NCBI GenBank assembly: GCA_037893225.1
Contig: JAZGUH010000540.1
Coordinates: 124,001-188,000, forward strand
From: Hippasteria phrygiana
Lineage: Eukaryota > Echinodermata > Asteroidea > Valvatida > Goniasteridae
Direction of reading: 5' to 3'
DNA: 64,000 bases
Shown here: positions 34,310 through 44,518 of the stretch, piece by piece
Numbering within the stretch: the stretch's first letter is position 1
Layout: each line of letters starts with the position of its first letter
The notes under the pieces: model-generated
The model's input: the letters and a program-made list of their open reading frames with translations, nothing else
Told to the model about the DNA's origin: nothing
The model's database searches: none
Program-made: the position numbers and the translations under genes

Positions 34310-35560
34310 CACAGTACTAGGCCGAGAAACTCTGAAACATAAAAAAAACATAAATGTTTCTATAACAGCCAAATTTGCATTTCATGAACATGTATGCCAC
34401 ATCATGCGAAACGGGACAGGAACATATTGTCGACATGCCTTTCTCTCGCCGCATCGCGCAATAAGCACCCATGTACGTACACCGTGACGTCATAGACATC
34501 AGACATTTCCCCGTGTAAGTTTGTAATTTTCGCCAACATTTAGCATCGAAATAAAAATCGCTCGTTGAACCTGCAGACATGGAAATAGTACGGATCGAAA
34601 GCATAACTCTTCAAGTGTCCAGCAAACTTGAAATTTCATCTCAAAATATCTCGAAACGGGATCACCAAAAACGTGCAGGTAGTTAAAAGAACTATATTTT
34701 TCATACCTCATTTTACAAGCCTAGTAAACAGCCTTCACAACGAAAAAAATGTTTAAAAATTGTATTATTCGATGCAGAAATAAATACATTTTTACTCACA
34801 ACTCCATGTTGGCCGGAAACTGCAGCGAAAATGGGCTTCCCATCTATTTGCTTGAGGCACTACCGAACGCTCGCAAAAACCTCGTAGGTCCGAGACCGTC
34901 AACTCGCTGCAAATAGAACGTCGCCGGGCACCTCATTATCGAGTACGCTGCGCGCTGACTGATGGCCTTTTATATTATTGTTTTCACTCAACTAACACAC
35001 CCAACCAAGGAAATAGAAAGTTTCAACGGCAAACGGATTTTGTTATGCGCCAACAGACGGTATGAACGCACGTGCGGCGCATGTAATACAATGTAATTAA
35101 AATACCGATAGCAGACTTCAACTGACATTCACTGGGAATCGGCGCGCACTCACACACAAACGTTTTGGAACTTTTGCATCTCCGGCATTCCAGTTACAAT
35201 GTCGTCAAGTATACATCATTGTCCACCATATGTTTTCATAGTTTTTGTGTAGACCAAATCACATTCTAATCATGCCTTACCGAAATGCATCTAGGCATTA
35301 TTTTGCAATAACTATTTTGTAAATATTTTATTCTTAATATAATGCATAGGCATTATTTGTGTTGCTAGGTGACCAGAGCTCCATTGTGCAAAGAGACGCT
35401 TACGCTTCCAAATACATTGGATGAAAAATTTGAGTTTTGAAGATCTTTTGTATTTTTTAATGCTTGAAGGTGTTAATTATTGTCATTTATTGCAATTCAA
35501 GCTCAAGAAAAGGTACAATTTTGAAAATTTTGCACCTAAAATTGTGTAAACCCCAGGGGC
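34310..35560. other. non-coding interior of the 5.1-kb element
   Basis: No recognisable domain on either strand. AT-rich, with CGTGACGTCAT near 34483. The last 150 bp are GC-rich and tie to the terminus. Confidence 0.4.
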
Positions 35561-35787
35561 TCCAGGGGGCTTTACCTAAACCCCTAGCAAGGGCTTTGCG
35601 CCTGCAACCCACCAGGGGGCCCTTAAACGGTCCCTTGGACCCCGTGCCGTGTCGCACTCCACACAAGGATGGCCTTTCAAAAATCACCCCCCCCTCCCAC
35701 ATGTAACAAGAAATCTCCGCGCATGCGTCTATCTAGTACCTGTAAAGTTCCAGCTACAGTATCCCATTCATGCCTAGCCATTCCCAA

Positions 35788-36454
35788 TTACTGTTCTGTA
35801 TATTGTATACAAAACCAGCTTTGATCAAATCGGATTTGATGTGGTGAGCTATGTCTTGGGGCATGCTTTAGATTACTAGAGTGATCAGTGGAAATATTAG
35901 GCACAACACAAAATCCGTCGTCCAGATAAATGGCAATTATTATACCGTTCGTCCTCCAATGAGTTACGAGTGGTTTTAAGATCTTGGTAAAAATATACGG
36001 AGCGCAAGAAAGACCAGATGGGAGGACATTAAACTCAAAGTACCTTGTCCAATTGTCAAAATTCCATGAAAACCCAAGGTAAGGTTGAAATTCATTCGCA
36101 ATGTCAATATGATGGTATCCCGACTTCAAATCAAAGTTAATTAAATGGGCATTTTGGGACATAAATTGAAGACCTAATTTCCAGTTGTCAATTTTGAAGC
36201 GTGTCGTTTTAACAAATGCATTTAATCTACTTAGATCTAGAACTAATCTTTTTCCTGATGCTTGAAAAGATACCGATAAAGGACTCACAATATACGATGG
36301 CTCTTCTTTTTCTGTAATTCTGCCCGAATGCAATAATTCTAAGATAAGCGGATCTGTTATTTTTGTTAAACATCATGGGAGGGAGTTCTTGAAATGGAAT
36401 TCTATAACCTTGATCAACTATTGAAAGGATACCGGGTAAAGTTAGAAGTACCAA
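35788..36454 (-). pseudogene. DIRS reverse transcriptase domain
   Basis: Visible boxes in order: KRLVLDLSRLNAFV, then LINFDLKSGYHHIDIANEFQ (catalytic Asp box), YFEFNVLPSGLSCAPYIF (the LPFG/LPSG box), and IIAIYLDDGFCV (YLDD, the two catalytic Asp). Upstream in another frame, 36454-36227, lies the fingers part. Downstream the frame is lost near YLDD plus 30 residues, although the next frame continues IKSDLIKAGFVYN. It makes cDNA from the element RNA. Its continuation is on the far side of the 5.1-kb insertion. Confidence 0.9.
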
Positions 36455-36888
36455 TATTTTCCCAAAACTGTTTGCGTTCTTTGATTCTTGCCTTTGACGG
36501 ACACAAGATCTGAAGAGAGATCACAAAGGACATCATTATTACAGTTACAGGATACCTGTAAGACGTCATCAAATTTATCTAGGAGCCGTGGTAGAGGAGT
36601 CGATGCAGATTCAACTTGAGGGAGTTGTACCGGAGCTTGGTTTTGCTGGGATGACTGAGGTATGTGCTGCGGATGAGATGAGTGGAAGTGACTGGGAGGG
36701 ATCTGCCATGGTACGCTTGAGTAGTAGTTGGTGTATGTTGAGCTGGTTGGATTTGCTCTTGCTCTACTTCCAACTGTGAAATGCTGGCGTCTGTAGTGAG
36801 GACATTCACGTGCCCAGTGTCCTGGTGCCTTGCAGATATAGCAGAAATCATTTGGCAAGCCTGTGTGGAGAATAATAAAATACAGCAA
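36442..36888 (-). pseudogene. DIRS gag-like protein with CCHC zinc knuckle
   Basis: FCYICKAPGHWARECP is a canonical C-x2-C-x4-H-x4-C zinc knuckle, near the start of the frame, followed by a Ser/Pro/Gln-rich tail. It sits directly upstream of the RT on the same strand, as expected for the nucleic-acid-binding gag product. The N-terminal part of gag is not recognised; the overlapping frame 37136-36579 may contain some of it. An AG acceptor-like or frameshift break before the knuckle is possible. Confidence 0.75.
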
Positions 36889-37150
36889 GCAGAATGTGCC
36901 TCACTTATGTACGGGGGCGGGTGGGTGGGAAAGCAAGGACCAGCGAGGTAGAACAGTTGTGTACTCGGCGGTGAGCTAACCTGAACTGACATATATCGGA
37001 TTAGCGCAGAGTCAAGAAAGTTACGCCTCAATGCGCCTACTAAGCACAATATACTTCTTGGAGGAATATGTAAGATTACGAACAATGAAAGCATTCCCAC
37101 ACTTTTTTTAAGAGAGAGAAACCCCATATAACCCATGCCATATACCCAGC

Positions 37151-37320
37151 AAGATATGGGACCAAGGTGTACCGCATCTTGTCCCTATACCCTGCACACT
37201 ACAGACTATTGTTACGTAACACCCCCCCCCCCCCCCCCCCCCCGATTTCTGAAAGGAATTCCTGAGATTCCGGGAACACAATGAGGAATACAAAAAGGGG
37301 GTCCCGCTGTCCCATATCTT
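37151..37320. mobile_element. palindromic MITE with C tract, copy 2 of 5
   Basis: Ends AAGATATGGGACC and inverse-like GTCCC...CATATCTT. About 23 C at 37220-37242. Core GTTACGTAACAC, TTTCTGAAAGGAATTCCTGA, GGAACACAATGAG. A diverged subfamily of the GCACGATATGGGGCAGAG family, identical in kind to 58842-59006. Confidence 0.85.
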
Positions 37321-37620
37321 GTTTTAAATGCCATGTCAAGAGAAGGCTGAAATGCGCCCATATTATTTACACCAACGGCAACAAATTAAAGATGAATGCA
37401 TTTGCAGCAATATTCAGTGTGGATATGGTGGATCCAGAACAAATTTGTCGTCATTTTTTTTTGGGGGGGCGGGCCAAGATTTTGACGGCCAGACGTGTTC
37501 TTTAAAAAGCGCCCTATTGTTTTTTGTTTTATTATGAGAAGAAAAAAAAGATTAACGGAGAGGAGGTCTGTATCTCTTGGCACCCGCCTCTGCAGTGGTG
37601 ATGCCTGAAATGTATACCGA

Positions 37621-37797
37621 GCACGATATTGGGCAGAGGGGTACCCCCCCCCCCCCCCCCCTTGTCCCTATACCCTATACACTCTCCAGACTATAGTTAC
37701 CTAACACATCCCCCTAGAGATCTGAAAAGAATTCCTGAGATTCCGGGAACACAATGACCAACACAAAAGAGGGGGGTTCCTCTGCCCCATATCGTGC
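37621..37797. mobile_element. palindromic MITE with C tract, copy 3 of 5
   Basis: Ends GCACGATATTGGGCAGAGG and inverse, with a C tract at about 37645-37660, then TTGTCCCTATACCCTATACA and CTCTCCAGACTATAGTTACC. Core AGAATTCCTGAGATTCCGGG. Paired with 59302-59474 in the second block. Confidence 0.88.
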
Positions 37798-38479
37798 ATC
37801 ATGCTGAAATGTGGAGAGTTACGCAATCGAATTTTCTGGCGTTTTGCAGTACTATATTTAAAAATGCAGGTTTGAATGGGGGTATGCACCCGTTGCTTCC
37901 CCCCCCCCCCCCTCCTCCCTCGTTCAGCCCTGGCCTTGTGCAGATGGGGGTTACCATTGTTGTGACGAGCCGCTTGTTAAAGAGTACCGAAATCTGACGT
38001 CAGTTGGCGCGACAACTGGCTCCAAACAAAATGGAGGTTTCGACTGTTCCTTTGTTAACAGCCAGTCATACAAACACATTGACACAAAATAACAAAAGTA
38101 TTCTGGTTCCAAACATTGCATTGACGTCATCACTTCGGTACCCATTAATCCCTTGCAGTGGAAAAATAAGATCGGCATATCATCATTGGGGAAAGGTATT
38201 AGTTACAAGACCAAAGGAATTCCATAGAAACTTTCCTTGCTTTTCAATTCAAGAAACGGCCTTGCGCCATCTCTTTACTTAAGCTCGGGTATAATGATTT
38301 TGTGAAAAGAACGGTAAAGGTGGACTTTGATTGGACAGAACAGATTGTCACTGACGTAGGCCCTAATACTGCCGTATGATTGGATGGGGCGTTTTTGGTA
38401 CAGCTGAACTGGGTTGTTGTGCTTTGTAAAGCGGTTTTGGAACCCCAAAAAGCCGACTTAAAAATCAGCACACAGTGTC

Positions 38480-38665
38480 TTACGCTTTCACTTCGCATCC
38501 CGTGTCCATTCTGTACAGCACCACCTGAACTCCATTGCCGATAGCTTCTTTCGGTTTGAAGTTTTGGCCGACCAATTTTGAAGTCGGGATGTTCCCATCA
38601 GGAAAGATATCCGTGTTGCTGGTCGTAATGGCCTTACAGACTGCCCTTGCGTGGAGAGAGAACAA
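38480..38665 (-). CDS. unknown 61-codon open frame, duplicated
   Basis: The frame encodes KAITTSNTDIFPDGNIPTSK and IGNGVQVVLYRMDTGCEVKA. On this strand an AG (CACGCAAG) lies just inside the start and AAAGC|GTAAGA lies at the end, so it could be an exon. An identical frame exists at 60155-60340, but the blocks are so similar that this adds no evidence of selection. Family unknown. Confidence 0.3.
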   Translation of the reverse strand: MFSLHARAVCKAITTSNTDIFPDGNIPTSKLVGQNFKPKEAIGNGVQVVLYRMDTGCEVKA

Positions 38666-39076
38666 CTACTTTGGATCTCGTGACGAGGTCGGTGTTCTGA
38701 ATTAACTAGTTTTTAGAAAATTTGTTTCGAATTTTACAAAATTCCAATGTCGACCATTGTTTTAGATGTTTCCTTAAATTTCCCATGACCTAAATGGGCC
38801 ATGTAATACATATCCAGTTTAACTTTTCTTGGCACATAACTTCCACGTGTTGGAAGGATTATGAGCAAGCTTGTATTAGCGAAAGGGTGGTTGTTTTAAA
38901 TTATATTGAAATTCATTTTAAATAGAACAAAAGGGCGGTAGTTGAAAAGATTGTACGACCCACCCAAATGGGTCTGCAACGGCAAAATTACAAAATAACT
39001 AATCCTTCTTGATAACTGTTTAAACATGTGCCACAAACTGTTATTTCAAGATTTTCTCGGGAAAAAATGTAAATGG

Positions 39077-39772
39077 ATATATACCATGTATAACCATTCG
39101 GCTATACTTGAACCAAAGTAGACTATTTTTTTGTCGGTTTTGTGTTCCAGACTTATTGTATTGTGGGTATAAAGCTAGTATTTAACGTTCTGAACCCCTT
39201 CACTAGTGAAAACCGCCTCGCAGCGGGTATATTTGTATATATGCATTTTCTGCCTTTATTGGCCATATTGTATAATTATGGTGGCCCTGAAGGGACATCA
39301 CACATCGCAGATATCTTGGCAGATATTTGCACTGTCGTACATTTTATCGCAATATTCTTTGCAAATTTTGTTGCACAGCATAGTTTCGGCATTTGTACCG
39401 GGCTAATTTTTGACAAACCTGGCTATCGGCCGCACAATTTAAAACTGTTTAGCAATTGAACACAATCTTGCTATCGGTTTGCAAACATGTTTAGAAGCTA
39501 AACATTCCTTTTCCAATTCCTAAACATCAATGTTTCATGGCTAAATGCTATCCGGCAATACTATAAACATGTTTAGTATGTAAACATGTTTACAAACTGA
39601 TGGCAGTGTTTAGAGAAGTGTCTAATTGCTGAACAGTTCTTACAGTGCTGATTCAAAAACTCGCTAAAGTAAAAGGTATACGTAGTTAACGGTGTTTTTG
39701 TACCATGTATTTGTTTCGGTTCCATCAACGAAATATTAAAGGCTTTAGCAATTACGTTTTTCATGCAGCGTC
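39077..39772. other. 0.7-kb segment present only in block A, AAACATGTTTA-tiled
   Basis: Block B passes from AAATGGAAAATGG directly to AAAATAACGAATATATTC (60745-60765), while A carries about 700 bp more. The segment has CAAACATGTTTAGAAGCTAA, AAACATCAATGTTT, TAAACATGTTTAGTATGTAA and similar between 39480 and 39625. It is an insertion in A or a deletion in B. No clear terminal repeats. Confidence 0.7.
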
Positions 39773-40171
39773 AAAATAACGAATATATTCTACATGATTG
39801 ATTTAGATAAGACTGATTTCGTTCACCTCTTGTATCGTGGTATATTTTTATAGCTCCGTACCTCGAGTGGCGTTTAGCCTTGTTCGGGAATAACTTCCAT
39901 AAAAGTGGGTGTTTATATTTTGCAAGGCGGCTACGAAATTGCTCAATTAGAATCTTGAGAAATACCACCAGAATGAATGATACGATGCAGGCGATTTGTC
40001 GATAACTAGTTCATTTTAAAATGTATTCTTTTTCATAGTTTCTGTCACAGAAATTACGGATTTGCACGCCGTCTCGTGGGCTAAATTGGGGGCTTTTTTA
40101 ATATTTCGAAATGTTCGTTTGATTTTAAATACAAAAATCAAGTGACAACGTGTTTGACTGATCCATTGCAG

Positions 40172-41231
40172 GATCGATATGAAATCCGGAATGGGGACGA
40201 TTTGGTGGAGGAATTACTCGCACGTTCGCAGTCGGGTAAGTACATAATGTTGAGCTTTAAAACGTTCGGCAATGAACTCAATTTACCCAACCCACAAAAA
40301 CGCGTAGGCGTTAGAACGACTTGACGGTGAAATAGTCCTTAAAGCCTAGGTCACACTGTCACGATTTTAACGACGATGGCCCACGATTCACAATCCGGTT
40401 GATTCGTGGACATATTCGTAGCGGCATCTTGGTGAACCCTGATGAGTCGCGATGAATCTTGGCTGGTCGGCAAACTCCACTGACAGTTTTGAATTGTTCA
40501 AAACTGTCGTGGCGGTGCTACGATTTTTTTCAAACCGTAGGGTAGTCGCAGTGCGATCGTAACTCAATCGCGCACAGTCGTAGCGCTATCTTGTAGTCAT
40601 TCGTGGCCTTCCGTGGCCAATCGTGGTTTATTTTTATCACGAATCACAATATCCACGACCGTTCTACTATGTACTACGCAAATGCTACGGTTTAGCTGCG
40701 ATTCCACTACGATATATGACGATAACACGACTAATCCCGATTGACCACGACTACGCGACGATTGATGGCGATGTCTCTACGATTTATCAAGAATGCGCTA
40801 CGATTCGCCACGATTGGCCTATGGTAGAGCTACGATGGCGCTACGACTGTTCCCGAATCTTCCCGATGTTACGTGATCGCCATAAAAAGGGGGAGCGCAG
40901 CTGCTGGCCAAGTCATTCTACACGTTGCCATCGATTACTGACCAGATCCAGATTTTGGGTATATATATATATATCTATCTATCTATCGGAAATCCGCCTG
41001 GAATCGTAGTGAAGCGTGACAAATATTGGTACGTCGCAGGTCCATCGTCGTTAATCTTGGCGTAATCGTAGAGTAGTCCTGACTACTCCTGATGACGCTA
41101 TCGTACTAGAACCGTAGTACACCGTAATGGACCTTAGCAGGTCGTGACGAATAGGCTTTAAAATCGTATACAGAGGTCGTCGATATTCGTAGGAGTCCCG
41201 ATTCACCTAGATTAAAACTGCTACGACTAAT

Positions 41232-41264
<33 letters not shown>

Positions 41265-44200
41265 CTTTGGTCGCAAAAATCGTGACAGTGTGACCTAGGC
41301 TTAAGCTAGCAACATTTTCCTGATAGTTGGCCTAGTTTTCTGCTACTACCCCTATGAAATAACGCCCAGTCTGAAATGTGGAATTGCAATTCGGATGCTT
41401 GAGTGAGCTTTGTTCCACTCTTGCCTATAGGTATATGATGCGCAAATTGACGGAAAATGCACTTGATTCCTTTTTAGCTCCACTTTCGATCGTTGGCAAG
41501 TCCACTGCTCAGAGTTCGACATCACTCCAGTATACGTCGGACAAAGCTGCAGATGGGAACAAAGAGACGCATCTGTACCCCAACTTCATGTGCACGCACA
41601 CTGGTGAGTATTTGTTTTTATAATAATTTTTTAAACGGAAGGATACAACTGGCCCGAAACTGGGTTTTACTATAGTGAGCAGTTCACATGCATTATGGGC
41701 GGAACGGGAGAGCTTTAATGGGGCAGGTAACATCTGAATGAAGTCTTTCTTGAATATATAATTATGTAATGCCCAAGACCACCAGTGCGGCATTGTTGCT
41801 GCCATTTCCGCCAATGAGAACGTTTCTGCAGGTGACGTAGTATAGGCATGAAATATTGTATATCGTATAACTACGAAGAAAATGCATTAATCTTCGAAAT
41901 GCATTTGTTATTGCCTTTTTAGCGGACCAGCGTAATCCTTGGTGGAGAGTTGACCTAGGTGGAGTACACTGCATCCAGAGCGTCACGATTCTGAACCGTG
42001 GAGACTGCTGCAGTAAGTTTTAGAACTCTAAAAATCCGATTTTGCATTTAAGCCATGAAATATCATCACACTAAAATTGTCACTCGCCATCGCCAATCTC
42101 TATGTAACATTGATAGCTCATTGGCCATTGCTTGCTGTACACAACTGAAGCCAGTAGCCGCCACATCACCTCCCATTTTACCACTTTTCTCTGTATGCGA
42201 ACGAAGATGGAGTAGACCCCATTACATGGTTATTAAACAAGGTTAGTAAACCTATTTTGGGAGTGGTAATACTGCGGATGGCGGCTTCAACACTAACATC
42301 CAATGGCCTATCCAGTTTAGAGAGATCAGTAGTGCCACTTTTTCCCAGAGAACTTTCTTTGATGCATTTCCATTCGCAGGCGATCGTCTGACCGGTGCCG
42401 TCGTGCGAGTTGGAACAAGCGCCATTGTACATGACAACGGGGCCTGTGGTTCGCCCGTGACACCCGACCAAGCCCAAACCCTGGGTGGTACCATCAAGAA
42501 GATATGCTCTCCACCCAGGGCAGGCCGGTATGTCGGCGTCGAGATCCCGTCCGAGGCTGCAAAGATACTGCAGCTATGCGAGGTGACTGTCGAGGAACAG
42601 AGCCTAAACTGCCCTCAACCAGGTTGGTGTTATCCTTGATCATTAGGGAGATGGATACACAAGGGTCCCACACCCCCCTAAAGGAATCGTGAAATGGATT
42701 TAAATGACTTGCATACATGTTGGACCTCTGACCCATAAAATGTATGAAAACGTCCCCTCCCCCAAAAAAATATTGGGGGATGTGTCCCCCGGGATCGCCG
42801 CCCATGAGTTGAACTGGATATCAATTGCATATTCTTGCCAATTAGTATTGTAAATGTGTTAATTTGTGACGTCAATTTCGTTTTGCAAGTTATTGATATT
42901 TCTAAACTCCTGTAGGCTAATTCATCGACCAATAGAATTAATCCAATAAAGGTCTGGAACAAAGGGTGTTGCGCTTGGGTGAATTGAAGGGATTCGAAGA
43001 GATTGAAAATGTTTCGAGTTTGACCTTTTGGGGTAATTAGAGCTTGTACTTCGAAATCCTTGTAAATCATGAAGAGCAACCCTACATAAATCGAGATGGA
43101 CACCTTAAAAAAACCCGGCATCGATATCGTATTGTATTAAAGCAGATGTATTAACATAAATTACACTTCTTTTTAGTTCCAATTTCGATAGTTGGTAAAA
43201 GCACACAGCAGAGTACTACTTATGTACCGTTTTGGCCGGAATTAGCTGCAGATGGGGATAAAAGTACAACGTTGTACCCCGACGGCAAATGCTCTCACAC
43301 ACGTGAGTATTTTCATTTGAAAATCTTGCAATACAATGTGAAGCCGGTGCTTAATTCTATTGCGGGCCAAGTGGGAATCTGCGCAAAGTAGAATTCCTGC
43401 TGTGACAGTCGCTAAAATTGGATTTCCAATACGAACCGACATAGTGAGAATTCTGCTTATGCATAGGTTTATCTCATGTCGCTCTGTTGCTTAATTTGCC
43501 ATGGTAAATTAGTAGCATAATGTGACTTATAGTTGTGAAGATTATTTTAGCCGCATCCCTCTGTGCAGAATGTCCACGAGTATATTGAACTACTTTGTGC
43601 ATATTAAACGCATCTTGCACAATAATTAAGGTACATTTCACTGTTGCGCAGTATTGGAGTTTTTACACTGCGTAAATTTCCAATTTGCCCAGATCCCCAT
43701 ATTGCGCGCAATACTTCAATAAATACATTGAGCAGAATTTCCTGCACAATTAAATTTCTCATTTGCCGGCGAGGCTTGTTGCCACACTGGTAAGAATTCC
43801 ATGTTATTTCCCATCAATGTAATCTTTGTCACTTTTGTATCTAATGATCTATTTCTTTTGAAATAGTGGAAAATAAGCCGAATCCTTGGTGGAGAGTTGA
43901 TCTTGGCGACCAACACTGCATTGAAAGCGTCAGTATTCTGAACCGTGGAGACTGCTGTAGTAAGTGAACATTTGCCGATTCAAGCTTTAGTTAAAGCATG
44001 AGGCTCTGGTTGAACTATTTTTTGAATGACGGCATGACCACTCATTTAACGCCTGCCAACTGACAAGAGCTGCTCGTAATTATACAATTTCAAATTATCT
44101 TTAAAGGATTCCATACTTTTTGGCATGAACCGTGGAAGACAAATTTATAAGTGGGGCCAGGTCTTAATCCCTTTGCATCAACCGTGTATTTCATTGGCAC

Positions 44201-44518
44201 GCACTATGTTTACCTTTTCAAGTAAGACATCACTTGATGGTAACCAACCATTTTGATTTTTTATTCGTAGATGAGCGGCTGGCCAATGCCGTCATTCGAG
44301 TTGGAACTAGCACCACGATGACTGACAATAAGGCCTGCGGTCTCCCTGTGACCAGCGAAGAAGCTCGCGTTCCAGGCGGTACCGTAGCGAGAGGGTGCCC
44401 CAACACTCATCCGTCGCGTTATGTCAGCGTGGACATCATCCCGTCCGAGACTGCATTTGCCTTGCAGCTCTGCGAGGTGACTGTCGTGGAACTTCCCGTA
44501 GAACAGTGTCTGGTTTAG
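40172..44518 (+). CDS. F-type lectin (fucolectin) with two tandem lectin domains
   Basis: Predicted exons: 40172-40235, 41478-41603, 41923-42012, 42380-42622, 43177-43302, 43867-43959, 44271-44518 (stop TAG). Every acceptor is AG after a T-rich tract, every donor is GTAAGT, GTGAGT or GTTGGT, and all joins are phase 1, so the frame is continuous. The first exon ([20 protein letters not shown]) is a linker of unknown type; I found no signal peptide, so 5' exons are missing. F-type lectins are secreted or vesicular fucose-binding proteins, usually in innate immunity or gamete recognition. Two domains would allow bivalent binding. A motif-tiled transposon sits in the first intron. Confidence 0.85.
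40343..41301. mobile_element. 959-bp element tiled with CTACGATT/CACGAT, TAA duplication, lectin intron
   Basis: Ends AGCCTAGGTCACACTGTC and inverse, flanked by TAA at 40340-40342 and 41302-41304. Most of the interior is built from degenerate CTACGATT, CACGATT and (right half) ATCGTAG units, plus a run of about 31 G at 41234-41264. TAA duplication suggests PIF/Harbinger. The same insertion is in block B (61329-62276), so it predates the duplication. Confidence 0.9.
41478..42622 (+). CDS. F-type lectin domain 1 of gene A (three exons)
   Basis: Exon a (126 nt): [14 protein letters not shown] through [19 protein letters not shown]. Exon b (90 nt): [20 protein letters not shown] and TILNRGDCC. 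Exon c (243 nt): [48 protein letters not shown]. The family motif H-x26-R-x-D-x4-R/K for fucose binding is exact here: His of CTHT, 26 residues, Arg of RGDCC, then Arg of DR. The adjacent Cys pair of RGDCC is kept, as in eel agglutinin. Without splicing at 42622 the frame would end in WCYP-stop at 42639; splicing continues into domain 2. Confidence 0.92.
42640..42810. mobile_element. CATGGGCGGCGATC-ended repeat fragment in a lectin intron
   Basis: Ends at 42808 with the inverse of CATGGGCGGCGATCCCGGGG, followed inward by GGGGGATGTGTCCCCC-like and CCCCCAAAAAAATATTGGGG hairpins. The same end type starts the 5.1-kb element at 30601. In block A it has C6 at 42673-42678; block B has C27 at 63646-63672. 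The other end is not clear. Confidence 0.55.
43177..44518 (+). CDS. F-type lectin domain 2 of gene A (three exons)
   Basis: Exon a is again 126 nt ([35 protein letters not shown]). Exon b is 93 nt ([29 protein letters not shown]). Exon c (44271-44518) has [53 protein letters not shown] and stops. Exon sizes and phases repeat those of domain 1, so the gene grew by internal duplication. His-to-Arg spacing is 27 rather than 26 because exon b has one extra codon; R-x-D-x4-R is intact (RGDCCNER). Domain 2 has diverged strongly from domain 1. Confidence 0.92.

Larger units (their letters stand above)
30601..35725. mobile_element. 5.1-kb inverted-terminus element with 8-bp duplication, inserted in DIRS
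   Basis: Starts CATGGGCGGAGATC and ends with the inverse of CATGCGCGGAGATTTC. CGTCTATC flanks it at 30593-30600 and 35726-35733, and the DIRS reading frame continues across when it is removed. An 8-bp duplication suggests hAT, and the GGGCGGATCC-type end is common in hAT-like repeats, but I found no transposase. Contents: a nested related 1-kb element, a 15-copy minisatellite, long non-coding stretches and G tracts. It could have captured host sequence. Confidence 0.85.
28000..37125 (-). mobile_element. DIRS-type tyrosine-recombinase retrotransposon, split by a 5.1-kb insertion
   Basis: On the minus strand the order is gag-like zinc knuckle (36888-36442), reverse transcriptase (36454-35788), RNase H and connection (30600-29508), tyrosine recombinase (29457-28491). 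This order and the use of a tyrosine recombinase instead of a DDE integrase define DIRS elements. The RT/RNase H junction is separated by 30601-35725, an insertion with an 8-bp duplication; removing it rejoins a continuous reading TLQVLDRRIQKI. Several frameshifts show that the copy is dead. Outer limits are approximate. Confidence 0.9.
37126..43120 (+). repeat. lectin duplication block, copy A
   Basis: Nearly identical to 58818-64000 and in the same orientation, offset about 21.7 kb. It contains two palindromic MITEs, unknown ORFs and the first lectin domain. Extra in A: 39077-39772. Left edge ATATAACCC marks where homology starts. Differences are few, mostly indels and homopolymer length. 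Confidence 0.93.

Noticed and set aside
34017..34487. 160-codon repetitive proteins on both strands
   Set aside because: Both are readings of the 21/16-bp minisatellite, whose units have no stops.
39142..39459. 105-codon hydrophobic frame, possible signal peptide of the lectin gene
   Set aside because: It lies in the segment missing from block B, and no donor in the right phase joins it to the 40172 exon.
42601..42639. Lectin gene A ending at the stop after WCYP
   Set aside because: A donor at 42623 joins in phase with a second complete lectin domain, which is the better model; read-through remains possible as an isoform.
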